NCBI RefSeq assembly: GCF_014946725.1
Contig: NZ_JACFXY010000008.1
Coordinates: 124,001-188,000 of the forward strand
Length of the DNA: 64,000 nt
DNA from: Mixta mediterraneensis
GTDB lineage: Bacteria > Pseudomonadota > Gammaproteobacteria > Enterobacterales > Enterobacteriaceae
Direction of reading: 5' to 3'
Shown here: positions 53,008-62,258 of the stretch, in pieces
How positions within the stretch are numbered: position 1 is the first letter of the stretch
Layout: every line of letters begins with the position of its first letter
The notes under the pieces: model-generated
Seen by the model: only the letters and a program-made list of their open reading frames with translations
What the model was told of the DNA's origin: nothing
The model's database searches: none
Program-made: the position numbers and the translations under genes

Positions 53008-53673
53008 ATGATTACCGTTCACCACCTTGAACATTCGCGCTCGCATCGCGTGCTGTGGCTACTGGAAGAGCTGGAAGTGCCTTATCAAATCAAGCGCTAC
53101 CAGCGCGAATCCACCCTGCTGGCACCTGACGCATTAAAAAAAGTTCATCCTTTGGGCAAATCGCCGGTAATCACCGACGGAAACCGGGTTATTGCTGAAT
53201 CGGGCGCGATCCTTGAGTACCTTGAGGGTAAATATGACGCAGAATATCGGCTGAAACTTTCTGACGAAGAGGAGATGCTGCAGTCTCGTTACTGGTTGCA
53301 TTATGCTGAAGGATCGCTGATGCCTCTGCTGGTGATGAAACTGATTTTTGGCCGACTCGGGCAGGCACCGGTGCCCTGGCTGCTTCGTCCGGTTGGTGGC
53401 GCGCTGGGGAAAGGCATACAAAAATCCTGGCTGGATAAACAGCTAAAACCGCATACGCAGATGATTGAACAACATCTTGCTACGCATCAATGGTTTGCTG
53501 GAAAACGTTTTAGTATCGCTGATATTCAAATGAGTTTTCCGCTGCTGGCGTTAAACCAGCGCGCCGGATTACAGCATATGCCCGCCACGCAAAAATGGCT
53601 GGAAACCGTGAAGCAGCGTGCCGCCTGGCAGCGCGCCATCCAGCAGGGTGGCGATATTAACCTGCCTGGCTGA
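53008..53673 (+). CDS. Glutathione S-transferase family protein
   Basis: The 221-residue protein has an N-terminal thioredoxin-like domain (MITVHHLEHSRSHRVLWLLEEL, with the Ser/Arg cluster typical of the N-terminal active site; HPLGKSPVITDGNRVIAESGAILEYLE for glutathione binding) and an all-helical C-terminal domain. It should conjugate glutathione to electrophiles or reduce peroxides. It follows soxR directly, so it may join the oxidative-stress response. No separate promoter is obvious. Confidence 0.87.
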   Translation: MITVHHLEHSRSHRVLWLLEELEVPYQIKRYQRESTLLAPDALKKVHPLGKSPVITDGNRVIAESGAILEYLEGKYDAEYRLKLSDEEEMLQSRYWLHYAEGSLMPLLVMKLIFGRLGQAPVPWLLRPVGGALGKGIQKSWLDKQLKPHTQMIEQHLATHQWFAGKRFSIADIQMSFPLLALNQRAGLQHMPATQKWLETVKQRAAWQRAIQQGGDINLPG

Positions 53674-54043
53674 ATCTTTTTTTGCGTTGCGCGACAATCG
53701 TTTCACACCGTTGCGCAACGCCTCTTCATGATAAGAAAAGTCTATTACTTCAAAGGCCAGGCGTTGCGTAGAGTTTGTTGCGCAACGGAGCACAGACGCT
53801 GGCGAAGCTCCCCGGTGAAATATTTATCCTGAACAATGCCCATCAGGCAGTTGAAAATATGCCAGCAAACGCCGGATAATCGTTTGCCTTTTTATTTGCT
53901 CATCTTCGAATGGTCAATTATCTGCGGTAAGGTAAACGTTTGCCTTCCGTTTGCAACCTGTTGGCGCAAACACTTTACCTAGGGAATTCAGGGCAGCGGT
54001 CGCAGGGCGATCCACACAACAAAAAACTCTTTGAGGCTCAATT
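53674..54043. other. Gap before ghxP with palindromes and PurR-like box
   Basis: No gene is visible. It holds two copies of GTTGCGCAAC (53710-53719, 53777-53786). The first overlaps CGCAACGCCT (53714-53723), which is inversely repeated as AGGCGTTGCG (53759-53768). A PurR-like box follows near 53929-53946. Confidence 0.55.
53929..53946. promoter_or_regulatory. PurR-like operator of ghxP
   Basis: AAGGTAAACGTTTGCCTT is an almost perfect 18-bp palindrome resembling the PurR consensus ACGCAAACGTTTGCGT, about 100 bases before a purine permease gene. Confidence 0.6.
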
Positions 54044-55393
54044 ATGTCAAATGAATCACGCCCGGCCAGTGGAAAACTGGACGCCTGGTTCTCCATCTCT
54101 GCGCGTGGCAGCAGTGTACGTCAGGAAACTCTGGCGGGACTGACCACTTTTCTGGCCATGGTCTATTCGGTGATCGTTGTGCCCGGCATGTTAGGCAAAG
54201 CCGGTTTCTCACCAACAGCGGTATTTGTCGCCACCTGTCTGGTTGCCAGCTTCGGCTCAATTATTATGGGATTATGGGCTAACCTGCCGATGGCCATTGG
54301 CTGCGCGATTTCATTAACGGCTTTTACTGCGTTCAGCCTGGTGCTCGGTCAGCAGATCAGCGTGCCGGTGGCACTCGGTGCGGTATTCCTGATGGGGGTA
54401 TTATTCACCCTGATCTCAGTTACCGGCATCCGTTCATGGATCCTGCGTAATTTGCCGATGGGCGTAGCACATGGCACTGGCGTGGGAATTGGTTTGTTTT
54501 TGCTGCTGATTGCAGCAGATGGTGTGGGCCTGGTGGTAAAAAACCCGGTAGCGGGTTTGCCGGTCGCGCTGGGTCATTTCGACTCATTTCCAGTCATCAT
54601 GTCGCTGCTGGGGCTGGCAGCTATCATTGGGCTTGAAAAGCGCCGCGTACCGGGTGGCATTTTGCTGACTATCATCGCTATTTCGCTACTGGGTTTGATT
54701 TTCGATCCGGCGGTTACCTATCGGGGATTATTCGCCCTGCCGAGCCTGAAGGATGCCAATGGTCAGTCGCTGGTATTCAGTCTTGATATTATGGGCGCAT
54801 TACAGCCGGTTGTGCTGCCAAGCGTACTGGCACTGGTGATGACGGCGGTATTTGACGCCACCGGCACAATCCGTGCGGTAGCAGGACAGGCGAACCTGTT
54901 GGATAAAAACGGGCAGATTATTAATGGCGGCCGCGCATTGACCACCGATTCGGTCACCAGCCTGTTTGCCGGTTTGGTGGGCGCATCGCCTGCCGCGGTA
55001 TATATCGAATCGGCAGCAGGCACAGCCGCAGGGGGAAAGACCGGTCTGACGGCGATTGTGGTTGGCTTGCTGTTTATGGTGATTCTGTTTATGTCGCCGT
55101 TAGCCTACCTGGTGCCAGCCTACGCAACCGCCCCTGCGTTAATGTACGTTGGGCTGCTGATGCTGAGCAATGTCGCTAAAATCGACTTTAATGATTTTGT
55201 TGATGCGATGTCTGGGCTGCTGACCGCGGTCATGATCGTCATGACCTGCAATATCGTGACCGGTATTATGCTCGGCTTTGCGGCGCTGGTGGTAGGACGC
55301 ATTTTTGCCGGTGAATGGCGCAAGCTGAATACAGGCACAGTGGTGATTGCCGTTGCCCTGGTTGCGTTTTACGCGGGAGGTTGGGCGATCTGA
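54044..55393 (+). CDS. ghxP: Purine permease (NCS2, guanine/hypoxanthine)
   Basis: The 449-residue protein has about 12-14 hydrophobic segments and the NCS2 AzgA-like pattern: [22 protein letters not shown] near 27, [13 protein letters not shown] near 85, [15 protein letters not shown] near 268 and [26 protein letters not shown] near 305. It imports guanine and hypoxanthine with protons. The neighbourhood (soxR upstream, yjcE downstream) matches E. coli yjcD (ghxP). The PurR-like box upstream fits purine control. Confidence 0.88.
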   Translation: MSNESRPASGKLDAWFSISARGSSVRQETLAGLTTFLAMVYSVIVVPGMLGKAGFSPTAVFVATCLVASFGSIIMGLWANLPMAIGCAISLTAFTAFSLVLGQQISVPVALGAVFLMGVLFTLISVTGIRSWILRNLPMGVAHGTGVGIGLFLLLIAADGVGLVVKNPVAGLPVALGHFDSFPVIMSLLGLAAIIGLEKRRVPGGILLTIIAISLLGLIFDPAVTYRGLFALPSLKDANGQSLVFSLDIMGALQPVVLPSVLALVMTAVFDATGTIRAVAGQANLLDKNGQIINGGRALTTDSVTSLFAGLVGASPAAVYIESAAGTAAGGKTGLTAIVVGLLFMVILFMSPLAYLVPAYATAPALMYVGLLMLSNVAKIDFNDFVDAMSGLLTAVMIVMTCNIVTGIMLGFAALVVGRIFAGEWRKLNTGTVVIAVALVAFYAGGWAI

Positions 55394-55403
55394 CTATTCA
55401 GCC

Positions 55404-55423
55404 GGGCGTGCAGCCGCACGCCC
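55404..55423 (+). terminator. ghxP terminator
   Basis: Arms gggcgtgc/gcacgccc around agcc, followed by a T-rich stretch (aatattttctattttttt). Confidence 0.8.
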
Positions 55424-55541
55424 AATATTTTCTATTTTTTTATCTTTTGTCGCACGCGAGGCAATCTCCTGGTCTCGCGTTTGTTTTACACTTTAGCGCT
55501 CACGATATTGACTAAAAGACTTCAAGGCGTCTAAGGAAAGC

Positions 55542-57191
55542 ATGGAAATCTTTTTTACTATTCTCATTATGACGCTAGTTGTGTCGCTTTCTGGCGTCGC
55601 TGCTCGCATTCTTCCTTTTCAAATCCCGTTGCCGTTAGTGCAGATCCTCGCGGGTGCGCTGCTCGCCTGGCCACACTTCGGTCTGCACGTCGATTTTGAT
55701 CCTGAGCTGTTTTTAGTGCTGTTTATTCCGCCGTTGCTGTTTGCGGACGGCTGGAAAACACCGATCAGCGAATTCCTGCATCATGGTCGTGAAATCATCG
55801 GATTAGCTCTGGTGCTGGTGTTAATTACAGTCGTCGGTATTGGCTATCTGATCTACTGGATGGTGCCGGGGATTCCGCTGATCCCTGCCTTTGCGCTGGC
55901 GGCCGTGCTGTCGCCGACCGATGCCGTAGCGCTTTCCGGTATTGTTGGCGAAGGGCGCATCCCGAAAAAAATTATGTCGATCGTACAGGGTGAGGCGCTG
56001 ATGAATGACGCGTCTGGCCTGGTTTCTCTCAAGTTTGCTGTCGCGGTAGCGATGGGAACCATGGTGTTTACCTGGGGCGGTGCCAGCATTGAATTCCTGA
56101 AAGTGGCCGTTGGCGGTTTGGTGGCTGGCGTGGCTGTTTGTTGGCTGTACGGTAAATCGCTGCGTTTGCTGAGCCGCTGGAGCGGTGATGATCCAGCGAC
56201 ACAAACGGTATTACTGCTGCTGCTGCCGTTTGCCTCTTATCTGATTGCTGAGCATTTAGGCGTCTCGGGTATCCTGGCTGCCGTGGCGGCGGGTATGACC
56301 ATTACGCGGTCCGGCATTATTCGTCAGGCGCCGCTGGCGATGCGTTTACGCGCTAACAGCGTCTGGCAGATGCTGGAGTTCGTGTTTAACGGCATGGTGT
56401 TCCTGATGCTCGGCCTGCAATTGCCAGATATTCTGCAAACCTCCATTGATCAGGCAACCGCCGATCCTAACGTGGAATTGTGGATGCTGTTCGCTGACAT
56501 CGGGTTGGTGTATATCGCGCTGATGGTAGTGCGTTTCGGCTGGCTATGGATCATGCAGCGTTTCAGCAAGCGGCTGCTAAAGAAAAAGCCGCTGGAATTC
56601 TCCAGTTATTCCTTTAAGGAGCTGCTAATTGCTTCTTTTGCTGGCGTACGCGGTGCCATCACTCTGGCGGGTGTCTTGTCCATTCCGCTGTTTCTCAGCA
56701 GTGGCGAACCGTTCCCGGCCCGTTATGAACTGGTATTTATCGCTACCGGCGTGATCCTGTTTTCGCTGCTGATTGGTGTGATCATTCTGCCGATTCTGCT
56801 GCGTGGCTACGACGGTATTGATAAATCCAGCCATCGCCGCGAGCTGCAAAATGCCCGGGCGGTCATGGCGAGCGTGGCGATTGAAAGCCTGCAAAAGATG
56901 GAATCCCGGCTGGAAAATGAGACCGAAGAGAATATTGATCCTGAGCTGCTGAGAGAGGTGAGCTTGCGCGTGATTGGCAATCTGCGTCGTCGCGCCGAGG
57001 GCAAAAATGACATCGATCACGCCCTGTTTGCTGAAAATCTGGAGCGCCGTTTCCGTCTGACCGCGCTGCGTGCTGAGCGCGCCGAAGTGTATCACCTACG
57101 CGCCACGCAACAAATTTCGAACGAAACCATGCAGAAATTGCTGCACGATCTCGATCTGCTGGAAGCGTTACTGATCGAGAAAGAAGAGTAA
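55542..57191 (+). CDS. yjcE: Na+/H+ antiporter, CPA1 family (YjcE)
   Basis: The 549-residue protein has about 12 transmembrane helices, the CPA1 motifs FAVAAVLSPTDAVALSGIVGEGR-like ALAAVLSPTDAVALSGIVGEG and GEALMNDASGLVSLKFA (paired Asn-Asp for ion binding), and a C-terminal cytosolic helical tail (about 420-549). It exchanges Na+ or K+ for protons. AAGGAAAG precedes the ATG. The order ghxP-yjcE is as in E. coli. Confidence 0.9.
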   Translation: MEIFFTILIMTLVVSLSGVAARILPFQIPLPLVQILAGALLAWPHFGLHVDFDPELFLVLFIPPLLFADGWKTPISEFLHHGREIIGLALVLVLITVVGIGYLIYWMVPGIPLIPAFALAAVLSPTDAVALSGIVGEGRIPKKIMSIVQGEALMNDASGLVSLKFAVAVAMGTMVFTWGGASIEFLKVAVGGLVAGVAVCWLYGKSLRLLSRWSGDDPATQTVLLLLLPFASYLIAEHLGVSGILAAVAAGMTITRSGIIRQAPLAMRLRANSVWQMLEFVFNGMVFLMLGLQLPDILQTSIDQATADPNVELWMLFADIGLVYIALMVVRFGWLWIMQRFSKRLLKKKPLEFSSYSFKELLIASFAGVRGAITLAGVLSIPLFLSSGEPFPARYELVFIATGVILFSLLIGVIILPILLRGYDGIDKSSHRRELQNARAVMASVAIESLQKMESRLENETEENIDPELLREVSLRVIGNLRRRAEGKNDIDHALFAENLERRFRLTALRAERAEVYHLRATQQISNETMQKLLHDLDLLEALLIEKEE

Positions 57192-57198
57192 GGCGTAA

Positions 57199-57228
57199 CG
57201 CCGCGTCTTTAAACGGAAAGACGCGGCG
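57199..57228. terminator. Bidirectional terminator between yjcE and the LysR gene
   Basis: Perfect 12-base arms cgccgcgtcttt/aaagacgcggcg around aaacgg. The stop codon of the leftward LysR gene lies inside the hairpin. Confidence 0.8.
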
Positions 57229-58111
57229 CATCACCGGGCCAGTATTCGCGACAGCAGGCAATCCATGCTTGCGCGCTTCGCGACAGATAATGGCCTTCGC
57301 GCCAAATAAGTCCCAAATTCCACGTCAATTCTGATTCCAGCGGCAGCCATAACAAGGACTGTTTATCCAGCCGTTGGCAAATTGGCTCCGGCAAAACGGC
57401 TAAACCCATTTCCGCCTGGACCATCGCCGCCAGAAAATCCCATTGTCCGCTGCGTACCGCGATGTCTGGCGTTATGCCAAGCCGCTGGAACGCTTGCATT
57501 AACTGGCGATTCAGTGAGAACTCTTCATTGAAAATCAGCAGCGGGTGTTCAGCCAGTTCAGGCAAAGCGATATGGCTGCGACTCAGCCATTCAGCGTGGC
57601 GTGGCAACAATACGCACAGCGGATGACCCATCAGTGGCAGCGTGTTGAGCGGCAATTCGGCATCGACCGGTAGCGCGGTGAGCGCAATATCCAGGCTGCC
57701 GGCTAGCACCGCCTGCTGCACAGTTAAACCGCCGAACTCCGAGATTTTTAGCTGCACGCCAGGATACCGCCGACGAAACGCTGAGATCGAACCGGCTATC
57801 TGCATCCCCACCATTGGCGGAATGCCGAGCCGTAGTTCGCCGGTTTTAAGCTGGTTGATGTCGCCAATTTCCGCTTCCAGCTGATGAAATTCTTGCAAAA
57901 TCATTAAGCCACGCTGATAAACCGCCTGACCGCTATCGGTAAGATGCAGACGCCGTCCATCGCGTAAAATCAAGGTACAACCCAGCTCTTCCTCCAGCTG
58001 GCGCAGCATTTTGCTGATCGTTGGCTGCGTGACAAACAGCTTCTGCGCCGCGCGGGTAAAACTTTGCTGGCGAACAACTTCGGTGAAGTAACGCAGGGTG
58101 CGGACGTCCAT
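57209..58111 (-). CDS. LysR-family regulator, CidR-like
   Basis: The 300-residue protein has an N-terminal winged HTH (RYFTEVVRQQSFTRAAQKLFVTQPTISKMLRQLEEELG) and a periplasmic-binding-like effector domain. It is divergent from cidA-cidB and 101 bases away, the arrangement of CidR, which responds to acetate or acidic overflow metabolism in other bacteria. The intergenic aataatatt-type A/T palindrome (58139-58147) may be part of its site. Its ligand is inferred only from context. Confidence 0.87.
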   Translation of the reverse strand: MDVRTLRYFTEVVRQQSFTRAAQKLFVTQPTISKMLRQLEEELGCTLILRDGRRLHLTDSGQAVYQRGLMILQEFHQLEAEIGDINQLKTGELRLGIPPMVGMQIAGSISAFRRRYPGVQLKISEFGGLTVQQAVLAGSLDIALTALPVDAELPLNTLPLMGHPLCVLLPRHAEWLSRSHIALPELAEHPLLIFNEEFSLNRQLMQAFQRLGITPDIAVRSGQWDFLAAMVQAEMGLAVLPEPICQRLDKQSLLWLPLESELTWNLGLIWREGHYLSRSAQAWIACCREYWPGDAPRLSV

Positions 58112-58212
58112 AAACTATTCCTTTTTGGCATGATTTTAATAATATTAATTCATTTTTTTCACCCTTTGTTCGCGATTTATACTGAGCACTAAAATTTACG
58201 GGGAGAAAAAAT

Positions 58213-58638
58213 ATGGCGTCAGCGCTCAGTCCGCGAAGAGCGGACATGCTGCAGCGACTCGGAGTACCGTTACAGCTGGTGCTGTACATCGGAGTATTTA
58301 TGGGTTGCGATCGCCTGGTAAGCTGGCTGCATTTGCCGCTGCCTGCCAATATCATCGGCATGTTATTAATGCTGCTGCTAATCATAACGCGCATATTGCC
58401 GCTGAGCTGGGTCAAAGCCGGTTCGAACTGGCTGCTGGCGGAAATGCTTCTGTTCTTTATTCCGGCGGTGGTGGCGGTAGTTAATTATGGCGATCTGCTG
58501 CGCGTTGAAGGCTGGCGTATCTGTCTGGTGATCGCCATCAGTACGCTACTGGTACTGGCTTCCACCGCATGGGTCGTTGACCGGATCTATCGCTATGAAG
58601 TGGCGCGCGAAGCGCGTAAGCAGGGCGATCATGCGTGA
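58213..58638 (+). CDS. cidA: CidA/LrgA holin-like protein
   Basis: The 141-residue inner-membrane protein has four hydrophobic helices and the LrgA/CidA pattern (FMGCDRLVSWLHLPLPANIIGMLLMLLLI, WLLAEMLLFFIPAVVAVVNYGDLL). It is proposed to act with LrgB-like proteins in murein hydrolase control or overflow-metabolite transport. GGGGAG precedes the ATG. The last 8 bases overlap the next gene, so they are made together. Divergent from the LysR regulator. Confidence 0.87.
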   Translation: MASALSPRRADMLQRLGVPLQLVLYIGVFMGCDRLVSWLHLPLPANIIGMLLMLLLIITRILPLSWVKAGSNWLLAEMLLFFIPAVVAVVNYGDLLRVEGWRICLVIAISTLLVLASTAWVVDRIYRYEVAREARKQGDHA

Positions 58639-59329
58639 CTTCACTCTTAGCCTGCTGTGTGTCGCGATTACGCTGCTGATCTACTATCTCAATAAACGAC
58701 TTTATCGCCGCTGGCGCACGCTGCTGTTAATGCCGCTGGTCATGACGCCGCTGGTACTGGTGGCGCTGCTGCTGGTAACGCATATCAGTTGGCAGGATTA
58801 CATTGCCGAAAATCACTGGCTGTTGTGGCTGCTGGGGCCCGCTACGCTGGCTTTTGCCGTGCCGGTGTATGAAAACATCGCGATTATTAAGCGTCACTGG
58901 CTGTCGCTGAGCGCAGGCGTATTGACCGCAACCGTGGTCGCCGTGTGCAGTTCGGTATGGCTGGCACGTTTGCTGACGCTACCGGAATCTATCCAGCGTA
59001 GCCTGGCCGTTCGCTCCATCACCACGCCGTTTGCCTTAGCGGCGGCCAAACCGATTGGCGGCCAGCCGGATTTAGTGGCGTTGTTTGTGGTCATCACCGG
59101 TGTGTTTGGCATGGCGGTAGGGGATATCCTGTTCTTGCGGATAGCGGTCAAACAGGGCGTAGCGAAAGGCGCGGGTTTCGGTGCGGCATCGCATGGGGCT
59201 GGCACAGCCAGGGCTTATCAATTAGGCCAGCAGGAAGGCGTCGTATCAAGCCTGGTCATGATGCTTTCCGGCGTGGTTACCGTGGTGCTGGCTCCGCTGA
59301 TCGCTCATCTGCTCTGGACGGTACAGTAG
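58631..59329 (+). CDS. cidB: LrgB/CidB family membrane protein
   Basis: The 232-residue protein has about seven to eight hydrophobic helices and the LrgB pattern: PLVMTPLVLVALLLV, LGPATLAFAVPVYENIAIIKRHW, RSITTPFALAAAKPIGGQPDL and GFGAASHGAGTARAYQLGQQEG. It is the usual partner of CidA. The ATG at 58631 overlaps the cidA stop. The open frame begins earlier (58577), but that part only shadows cidA. Confidence 0.88.
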   Translation: MRDFTLSLLCVAITLLIYYLNKRLYRRWRTLLLMPLVMTPLVLVALLLVTHISWQDYIAENHWLLWLLGPATLAFAVPVYENIAIIKRHWLSLSAGVLTATVVAVCSSVWLARLLTLPESIQRSLAVRSITTPFALAAAKPIGGQPDLVALFVVITGVFGMAVGDILFLRIAVKQGVAKGAGFGAASHGAGTARAYQLGQQEGVVSSLVMMLSGVVTVVLAPLIAHLLWTVQ

Positions 59330-59546
59330 ATTCCCGTCCTCTCTGCGATTGAGCGGCTTTTGTTTAAATAAGATAAAAACAGGGCAAAAAGCGCGCATAA
59401 CGATTCACAGCGGCTGTTCCGGCCCCGTTGGCGCAGCTTTCTGCCATGACATGTCTGTTTACGTAAAGCTTTCCAAATTTAGTTGTCTCCACTTTTCAGG
59501 CTGTTACCCTTGCCGCCGAAATTATTGTCCTTCACGGAGTGGAATC

Positions 59547-60092
59547 ATGTTAAAGCAACTTGTTACTGGAAGCGCACTGGGCCTCGTTTTGTTGAGCGGT
59601 GCTGCACAGGCAATCGAAGGAAGTGTTGATGTCGGTGAGCACAATACTAATCTGAATCTGGGACTCGGCACGACCTCGCCGGGGCTGTTTCTAAAAGGCA
59701 ACTGGCTGCGCAGCGATCACGACGGCAGCACTTACGGTGTAGGTTTGGGCTACAACGTAGATGTGGGTCCGTTACGTTTAGCGCCGACCGCAAAAACGAT
59801 CTTTACCCATCCAGAAGATGGAAAAGATGGCTTTGCGCTAGCGCTGGGAGCGGGTGCGGCTTATAGCTTTAACAGTATGTGGGGATTGTACGGCGAATAT
59901 TACTATGCGCCTGAAGGGCTTACCGATCATCTCGACAGCTATCGGGAAGCTGCGGGAGGCCTGAGCTTTACACCAATTTCTATGCTGAATCTGCATGTTG
60001 GGTATCAGTACATTGAGCTGGACAACAAAGGTGGGCGCAAGGATAACGTGCTGGTAGATGGTCCCTACGTGGGCGCGTCACTGTGTTTCTAA
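59547..60092 (+). CDS. YfaZ-family outer-membrane protein
   Basis: The 181-residue protein has a signal peptide with a cut after AAQA (residue 22). It then shows alternating polar/aromatic strands (NLNLGLGTTSPGLFLKGNWLR, YGVGLGYNVDVGPLRLAP, WGLYGEYYYAPEGL, NLHVGYQYIELDNKGG) ending in LCF, as in small YfaZ-type beta barrels. It likely sits in the outer membrane; the role is unknown. ACGGAGTGG before the ATG at 59547 fixes the start. The stretch 59330-59546 holds no gene. Confidence 0.83.
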   Translation: MLKQLVTGSALGLVLLSGAAQAIEGSVDVGEHNTNLNLGLGTTSPGLFLKGNWLRSDHDGSTYGVGLGYNVDVGPLRLAPTAKTIFTHPEDGKDGFALALGAGAAYSFNSMWGLYGEYYYAPEGLTDHLDSYREAAGGLSFTPISMLNLHVGYQYIELDNKGGRKDNVLVDGPYVGASLCF

Positions 60093-60109
60093 TCCGACAG
60101 AAAAAGAGA

Positions 60110-60143
60110 AGGGCGGCTTACCGTGGGTAGCCGCCCTTTTTTT
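60110..60143. terminator. Bidirectional terminator between the YfaZ gene and actP
   Basis: Arms gggcggc/gccgccc extended by tacc/ggta, followed by a run of T. It ends the rightward YfaZ gene. The leftward actP ends at the same spot. Confidence 0.75.
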
Positions 60144-61794
60144 AATGCGCCTTGCCTTGCTCGATTCCTGCACCGGTTTGTGAACGGATAAACTGCGCGC
60201 GGAAGCGTCCGCGCTCCTCCGCGCCCTGTACCGAATTATCGGTGAGGGAGAATAACCAGGTGCCGGCAAAGGCAATCAGCATTGAGAACAGCGCCGGATA
60301 TTCATACGGGTAAATCGGCTCTGCGTGTCCTAAAACCTGGACCCAAACTGTTGGACCAAGAATCATCAGTACCACCGCCGTGATCAGACCCAGCCAGCCG
60401 CCAACCATGGCGCCACGCGTAGTCAGTTTTGACCAGTACATCGACAGCAGGATAATCGGGAAGTTACAACTGGCGGCAATCGAGAACGCCAGGCCGACCA
60501 TGAAAGCGATATTCTGTTTTTCAAACAGAATCCCCAGACCAATTGCCACCACGCCAAGCACCAGCACGGTGATTTTTGATACTCGCAGCTCATCACGTTC
60601 GCTTGCCTGGCCTTTACGGTAAACGCTGGCGTAAAGATCGTGAGAAACCGCTGAGGCTCCGGCCAGCGTCAGACCGGCAACCACCGCCAGTATGGTGGCG
60701 AAGGCCACGGCAGAGATAAAACCGAGGAAAGTACTGCCGCCAACGGCATTCGCCAGATGTACCGCCGCCATATTGGTGCCGCCAATTAACGCACCGCTTG
60801 CGTCTTTAAAGGCTGGATTGGCGCCCACCAGCAGAATTGCGCCGAAGCCGATAATAAAAGTCAGGAAATAGAAGTAGCCCATAAAGCCGGTAGCCCAGAA
60901 CACGCTTTTACGCGCTTCTTTGGCGTCCGCGACGGTGAAGAAGCGCATCAGAATATGCGGCACCCCCGCCGTACCAAACATCAGGCCAAGACCGAGTGAC
61001 AGCGCCGATATGGGATCTTTCACCAGTCCGCCGGGTTGCATAATGGCTATTCCTTTAGGGTGCACTGCCATCGCTTCGGTAAACAGCGTATTGAAGCTGA
61101 AACCCGTGGCTTTCATCACCATTACGGCCATAAAGGTTGCGCCAAACAGCAACAAGACCGCTTTGATGATCTGCACCCAGGTCGTAGCGAGCATGCCGCC
61201 GAACAGCACATACATCACCATCAAAATCCCGACCAGCACTACCGCAATATGATAATCCAGACCAAACAGCAGCTGGATCAATTTGCCCGCCCCGACCATC
61301 TGCGCAATCAAATACAGCGCCACGACGACCAGCGAACCGCAGGCCGATAAGGTACGAATCGGTTTCTGTTGCAGACGATAGGACGCCACATCGGCGAAGG
61401 TATAGCGGCCAAGATTACGCAAGCGCTCTGCAATTAAAAACAGGATCATTGGCCAGCCGACCAGGAAGCCGAGTGAGTAGATCAGTCCGTCGTAGCCCGA
61501 GGTATAAACCAGCGCGGAAATACCGAGAAATGAGGCCGCTGACATAAAGTCACCGGCCATCGCCAGACCATTTTGTAAGCCGGTAATATTACCGCCAGCG
61601 GTGTAATAGTCGCTGCGTGAACGGGTACGTTTCGACGCCCAATAGGTGATGCCGAGTGTGAAAGCGACGAACACCACAAACATAATAATCGCCTGGTAGT
61701 TAGTCGCCTGCTTTTGTACTTCGCCAGTCAGCGCATCAGCCATGGCAGCGCTGGGCAGCAGCGCTGCCAGTATCCATAACGTGAGATGCATCAT
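60142..61794 (-). CDS. actP: Cation/acetate symporter ActP
   Basis: The 550-residue protein has a signal-like N-terminus ([20 protein letters not shown]) and about 13 transmembrane helices of the sodium:solute symporter family. Motifs include [57 protein letters not shown] and the late [13 protein letters not shown]. It imports acetate and glycolate. It overlaps yjcH by four bases and follows acs in the acetate-scavenging operon, as in E. coli. Confidence 0.94.
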   Translation of the reverse strand: MMHLTLWILAALLPSAAMADALTGEVQKQATNYQAIIMFVVFVAFTLGITYWASKRTRSRSDYYTAGGNITGLQNGLAMAGDFMSAASFLGISALVYTSGYDGLIYSLGFLVGWPMILFLIAERLRNLGRYTFADVASYRLQQKPIRTLSACGSLVVVALYLIAQMVGAGKLIQLLFGLDYHIAVVLVGILMVMYVLFGGMLATTWVQIIKAVLLLFGATFMAVMVMKATGFSFNTLFTEAMAVHPKGIAIMQPGGLVKDPISALSLGLGLMFGTAGVPHILMRFFTVADAKEARKSVFWATGFMGYFYFLTFIIGFGAILLVGANPAFKDASGALIGGTNMAAVHLANAVGGSTFLGFISAVAFATILAVVAGLTLAGASAVSHDLYASVYRKGQASERDELRVSKITVLVLGVVAIGLGILFEKQNIAFMVGLAFSIAASCNFPIILLSMYWSKLTTRGAMVGGWLGLITAVVLMILGPTVWVQVLGHAEPIYPYEYPALFSMLIAFAGTWLFSLTDNSVQGAEERGRFRAQFIRSQTGAGIEQGKAH

Positions 61795-62120
61795 GATTTC
61801 ACCTCGCGAAGGATCTGCTTCGTCAGGCGATCAAACTCGCCGTTGGCGCGCCAGACGTAAATGCCGGTCAGCACAAACGAAACCACAATCAGGCCAATGC
61901 CGATGGGAATTCCGCGCGTCACGTTAGTGCCGGGATGAAGGGGAGTACCGAGCCAGGCGGGGGCGAAGGCAATCAGCAAAATAAAGCCGACATACAGCAC
62001 CAGCATGATCAGTGACAGCAGCGTGGCGAAAGCCTGACGCTTATGAACCAGTTCATGAAAACGGGGGTTACGTTCGATCTGTTGGTAGATTGCATCCTGA
62101 CTTGAAAGGGCGTCGTTCAT
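61791..62120 (-). CDS. yjcH: YjcH, DUF485 membrane protein
   Basis: The 109-residue inner-membrane protein starts [20 protein letters not shown] and has two hydrophobic helices with [22 protein letters not shown] at the end, the DUF485 pattern. It is always next to actP and may assist it. The ATG at 62120 is chosen by homology and length. It overlaps actP by four bases and lies 138 bases after acs. Confidence 0.93.
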   Translation of the reverse strand: MNDALSSQDAIYQQIERNPRFHELVHKRQAFATLLSLIMLVLYVGFILLIAFAPAWLGTPLHPGTNVTRGIPIGIGLIVVSFVLTGIYVWRANGEFDRLTKQILREVKS

Positions 62121-62226
62121 CACAGTTTCTCCAGAGGATTTGCAGGCGTGAACCTCACGCAAGCGCGCGGTCAGGCCAAAATATTTTTATATGTGACTAC
62201 AGAAACACACTACGTAGAGATTGAAT

Positions 62227-62251
62227 GGCGGGAAGCGTGAACCTTCCCGCC
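62227..62251. terminator. REP-like hairpin between acs and yjcH
   Basis: Perfect 9-base arms ggcgggaag/cttcccgcc around a 7-base loop lie just after the acs stop on the minus strand. No T-run follows, so it is more likely an mRNA-stabilising or REP-type element that lowers yjcH-actP output than a strong terminator. Confidence 0.6.
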
Positions 62252-62258
62252 GGATAAC

